Positions 61,833 through 64,000 of a stretch of 64,000 nt of DNA are shown here, one piece after another. The notes below the pieces were generated by a model that was not told the DNA's origin, ran no database searches, and saw only the letters and a program-made list of their open reading frames with translations. The first letter of the stretch is position 1. Every line of letters begins with the position of its first letter. Location of the stretch: contig NZ_BOSE01000003.1 in NCBI RefSeq assembly GCF_018403185.1, positions 526,579-590,578 on the forward strand, written 5' to 3'. Source of the DNA: Paenibacillus montaniterrae. Lineage in GTDB: Bacteria; Bacillota; Bacilli; Paenibacillales; Paenibacillaceae. A program made the position numbers and the translations under genes.

Positions 61833-62606
61833 ATGCGCTTGCAGCATAAAATTGCGCTTATTACAGGAGCAGGCTCAGGCATTGGCAAAACAACAGCACT
61901 GCGTTTTGCTGAGGAAGGGGCGGTCGTAATCATTAACGACGTTGATCAGGACAAAGGAATGGCGGCAGCCGCGCAAATTAATGAGCAGGGAGGCTCGGCC
62001 CATTTTATATATGCCGATGTAACCGCGCCTGATTCAGTCAAGGCGATGGTAGAAGAAGCGATCGCCCGCTACGGCCGAATTGATGTATTATTTAATAATG
62101 CAGGGATTAGCGGTGTCGGGCTGCTGCATGAAATCGAGCCTGACACTTGGGAGCGAATTATGGATGTGAACATTAACGGTGTATACCTCGTATCCAAATA
62201 TGTGCTGCCTTATATGATGGAGCAGGGCAGCGGCTCGATCATTAACATGTCGTCCTGTGTGGCGGAAATCGGCCTTGCCAAACGAGCTTCCTACGCGGCG
62301 ACGAAGGGAGCGGTGCTGGCGATGACCAAATCGATGCAGGTTGACTACGCGCCCTATGGAATCCGTGTCAATGCGCTGCTGCCAGGCACGATTTTCACCC
62401 CTTTTGTCGAGCAGTACTTAAATAATGCGTACGATGATCCCGAGCTGGCTATCGCTTCTATTAAAACAAGGCAGCTTAGCGGAGAGCTTGGATTGCCGGA
62501 GGATGTGGCGAATGCAGCTTTGTTTCTTGCCTCCGACGAGGCCAGGTTTATTATGGGCTCGCCGCTTTACATTGATGGCGGCGTAGTATTTGGCAAAAAT
62601 GCATGA
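61833..62606 (+). CDS. short-chain dehydrogenase/reductase (second of two)
   Basis: 257 residues, ATG 61833 behind AAAGGAGG, 17 bases after the first SDR. TGAGSGIGKTTAL nucleotide loop, an acidic NDVD after strand 2 (points to NAD rather than NADP), NNAGISGVGLL, catalytic Ser in MSSCVAEIG, YAATK, and PLYIDGGVV at the end. It is similar in type to 2-keto-3-deoxy-L-fuconate 4-dehydrogenases in the lactate-forming pathway, which I infer from the FAH gene that follows. Confidence 0.85.
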   Translation: MRLQHKIALITGAGSGIGKTTALRFAEEGAVVIINDVDQDKGMAAAAQINEQGGSAHFIYADVTAPDSVKAMVEEAIARYGRIDVLFNNAGISGVGLLHEIEPDTWERIMDVNINGVYLVSKYVLPYMMEQGSGSIINMSSCVAEIGLAKRASYAATKGAVLAMTKSMQVDYAPYGIRVNALLPGTIFTPFVEQYLNNAYDDPELAIASIKTRQLSGELGLPEDVANAALFLASDEARFIMGSPLYIDGGVVFGKNA

Positions 62607-62609
62607 TTT

Positions 62610-62772
62610 AGGGCTTGTATGCACCCCTACTTAGGGGTATTTTACATCGCCTGTTCGCCCCCTGCTGCGTTGCCTTTCCTTGACGTACACCCGGTACGCC
62701 TTCGAAAAAGCGCCTTGCATGGAACGAACATCCGGCATAATCTGCTCCCTTCAAAGGTTGCATACACACCCT
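62610..62772. repeat. family-2 repeat, second full copy
   Basis: 163 bp, starting AGGGCTTGTATGCA and ending TGCATACACACCCT. The arms differ from the copy at 10120 (GTGTCTGA/TCAGACAC) but are still mostly complementary. The core CCCCCTGCTGCGTTGCC, TTGACGTACACCCGGTACGC and CCTTGCATGGAACGAA is kept. It separates the second SDR from the FAH gene inside the operon, extending the gap to ~210 bases. Confidence 0.8.
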
Positions 62773-62816
62773 GGCAAAACATACGAATAGTTGAAAAGGA
62801 AAGGAACGATCTGGAG

Positions 62817-63743
62817 ATGAAACTACTAACGTTTAAGCAGGATGGCAAGCTGCGGCTTGGCGTATTAAACGAGCAAGGTGTTTTGGATGTGCTCAAGGCG
62901 AGTGAAAAATACGAGGCTCCTTCAAGCGTGCCTGCTACGATGGAGCAGCTAATTAGCGGGGGGATTGCGGCACTACAGCAGCTTCAAGCTTATTTGCAGC
63001 AGGAGGCAGACAAGCATGCTGCTGATAAGGCGCTTTGGCTGGCAGAGGATGAGCTTCAATACGGTCCATGCCTAAGCGCTCCAAGCAAAATCATTTGTGT
63101 AGGGACGAATTATCGCAAGCATGCCGAGGAATCCAATATGCCTATTCCGCAAGTGCCGATTTTGTTCAACAAATTTGCCAATACGATTGCCGCTCACGGT
63201 GAGGATATTCCGTTGCCGTTCAATTCGGAGCAGGTCGATTATGAGGCGGAGCTGGGAATTGTTATCGGCAAAGCAGCAAAGCGTGTGTCCAAGGAAGAAG
63301 CGCTCGATTATGTGCTTGGCTATTGCAATGTTAATGATCTTTCAGCGCGCGAGCTGCAATTCCGCACCCACCAATGGCTGCTAGGCAAAAGCTGTGACAA
63401 ATTCAGTCCGGTTGGCCCTTATCTGGTAAGCGCAGATGAAGTTGGTGATCCGAATCAGCTGGAGATTCGCTGCATCGTTAACGGAGAGGTGCGCCAAAGC
63501 TCGAATACATCGGATATGATTTTTGATTGCAGCGAAATTATAAGCTATATTTCACAGCATATGACGCTTGAGCCCGGTGATCTGATTCTGACTGGGACGC
63601 CTGAAGGAGTAGTGTTTAACGGCTTCGACGGCAAAACATGTCAAAGCAAGCCTCATCTGGATTGGCTGCGGGATGGCGACATTGTTACGATTGAAATCGA
63701 AAAGCTCGGCTCGCTTACGAATAAGATGTATCAAGAAGTATAG
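62817..63743 (+). CDS. fumarylacetoacetate hydrolase-family enzyme (2,4-diketo-3-deoxy acid hydrolase-like)
   Basis: 308 residues from ATG 62817, with AAGGA upstream; the open frame before it lies in the family-2 repeat. N-terminal ~75-residue cap, then the FAH fold: KIICVGTNYRKHAEE, PILFNKFANT, VDYEAELGIVIGKAA (metal-binding Glu), GYCNVNDLSARELQ, GKSCDKFSPVGPYL, LEPGDLILTGTPEGVVF. The enzyme should cleave a C-C bond of a diketo acid. With the SDR/lactonase/dehydratase genes it fits 2,4-diketo-3-deoxy-L-fuconate hydrolase, giving pyruvate and L-lactate. Confidence 0.87.
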   Translation: MKLLTFKQDGKLRLGVLNEQGVLDVLKASEKYEAPSSVPATMEQLISGGIAALQQLQAYLQQEADKHAADKALWLAEDELQYGPCLSAPSKIICVGTNYRKHAEESNMPIPQVPILFNKFANTIAAHGEDIPLPFNSEQVDYEAELGIVIGKAAKRVSKEEALDYVLGYCNVNDLSARELQFRTHQWLLGKSCDKFSPVGPYLVSADEVGDPNQLEIRCIVNGEVRQSSNTSDMIFDCSEIISYISQHMTLEPGDLILTGTPEGVVFNGFDGKTCQSKPHLDWLRDGDIVTIEIEKLGSLTNKMYQEV

Positions 63744-64000
63744 CAAGCAGCAAAATAGGCGGGGCGTCCAGCAAGTAGTTGTGGGGGATGAGACACTAGT
63801 AAACTCCCACAGAGGCGGGAAAGGTTCTAAAGAATCTGGATAATGTTAAATGATGTAATTGGAGTCTATAGAACATGACTTATGCAGTTCACGAGATTAA
63901 CTGGTAATGGTGAGAATCTTTCCTTGAATAAACGGGCCACCAATACATAGCAAGCTGCGACGGCCAAAATTCAGAAATAAGTGTTGCAAAACGGCGTACT
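63744..64000 (+). other. non-coding right edge; possible start of a structured RNA
   Basis: No gene is visible. A short stem GTGGG (about 63781) with CCCAC (about 63810) and phrases such as GGTAATGGTGAGAATC and AACGGGCCACC give it the look of the 5' domain of a group II intron, but I cannot confirm this and any reverse transcriptase would be outside the window. Confidence 0.2.

Overview
The window reads as a chromosomal piece of a Paenibacillus-like Gram-positive bacterium (Firmicutes, Paenibacillaceae). Reasons: strong GGAGG-type ribosome binding sites with frequent GTG and TTG starts; many AraC-type regulators and Lpl/Ytc-type sugar ABC importers next to intracellular glycoside hydrolases; copper-amine-oxidase 'stalk' domain proteins; a NasB/NasC-type assimilatory nitrate reductase; and families of long hairpin repeats scattered between genes. 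This assignment is from gene content only.

Layout. 1-4 kb: a Yhc-like GntR/ABC exporter operon and a small membrane protein, closed by a terminator. 4-10.4 kb: an accessory stretch with a decayed gene, an AT-rich secreted stalk-domain protein, a wrecked IS1182-type transposase, a TIM-barrel isomerase and a five-copy array of a ~187-bp structured repeat followed by two other repeat families. 10.4-14.4 kb: an amidase-deacetylase fusion, an anchored protein of unknown role, and a divergent AraC / PhyH-dioxygenase pair. 14.5-23.4 kb: a nitrate assimilation locus, narK on the minus strand and moeA-nasB-nasC-mobA-mobB on the plus strand. Both divergent leaders carry what looks like a tandem-hexaloop (ANTAR-type) antiterminator overlapping an intrinsic terminator. 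23.4-25.9 kb: a HisF-like protein, an SGNH hydrolase and a polysaccharide deacetylase.

26-43.5 kb is a pectin/arabinan side-chain locus: a ~2,090-residue secreted esterase-lyase that should cut rhamnogalacturonan I, a protein with a 16-residue YSTS-W repeat and a stalk domain, an ArsR-like regulator, a GH2 enzyme, two GH43 enzymes and a complete Lpl-type ABC importer. Oligosaccharides released outside would be imported and trimmed inside. 43.9-50.7 kb holds a two-component system with two PepSY proteins, then a Fur-box-preceded AraC/siderophore-sensor regulator with an iron-siderophore binding lipoprotein. 50.8-56.6 kb, on the minus strand, holds a phosphoesterase, a HAD phosphatase and a second sugar ABC importer, read divergently from a GbsR/MarR regulator. 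57.4-63.7 kb has an AraC regulator divergent from a six-gene sugar-acid operon (lactonase, two-piece UxaA-type dehydratase, two SDR dehydrogenases, FAH hydrolase). This matches the non-phosphorylative L-fucose/L-rhamnose type route to pyruvate and lactate.

The least explained material is non-coding. Fourteen copies of one ~170-nt repeat in four arrays (9.0, 15.8, 35.0 and 51.8 kb) keep their stems while the bases change on both sides (compensatory changes), and at least two further hairpin repeat families sit beside them. One array lies inside the narK leader RNA. Together with the paired hexaloop leaders of the nitrate genes, these are the parts most worth following up.
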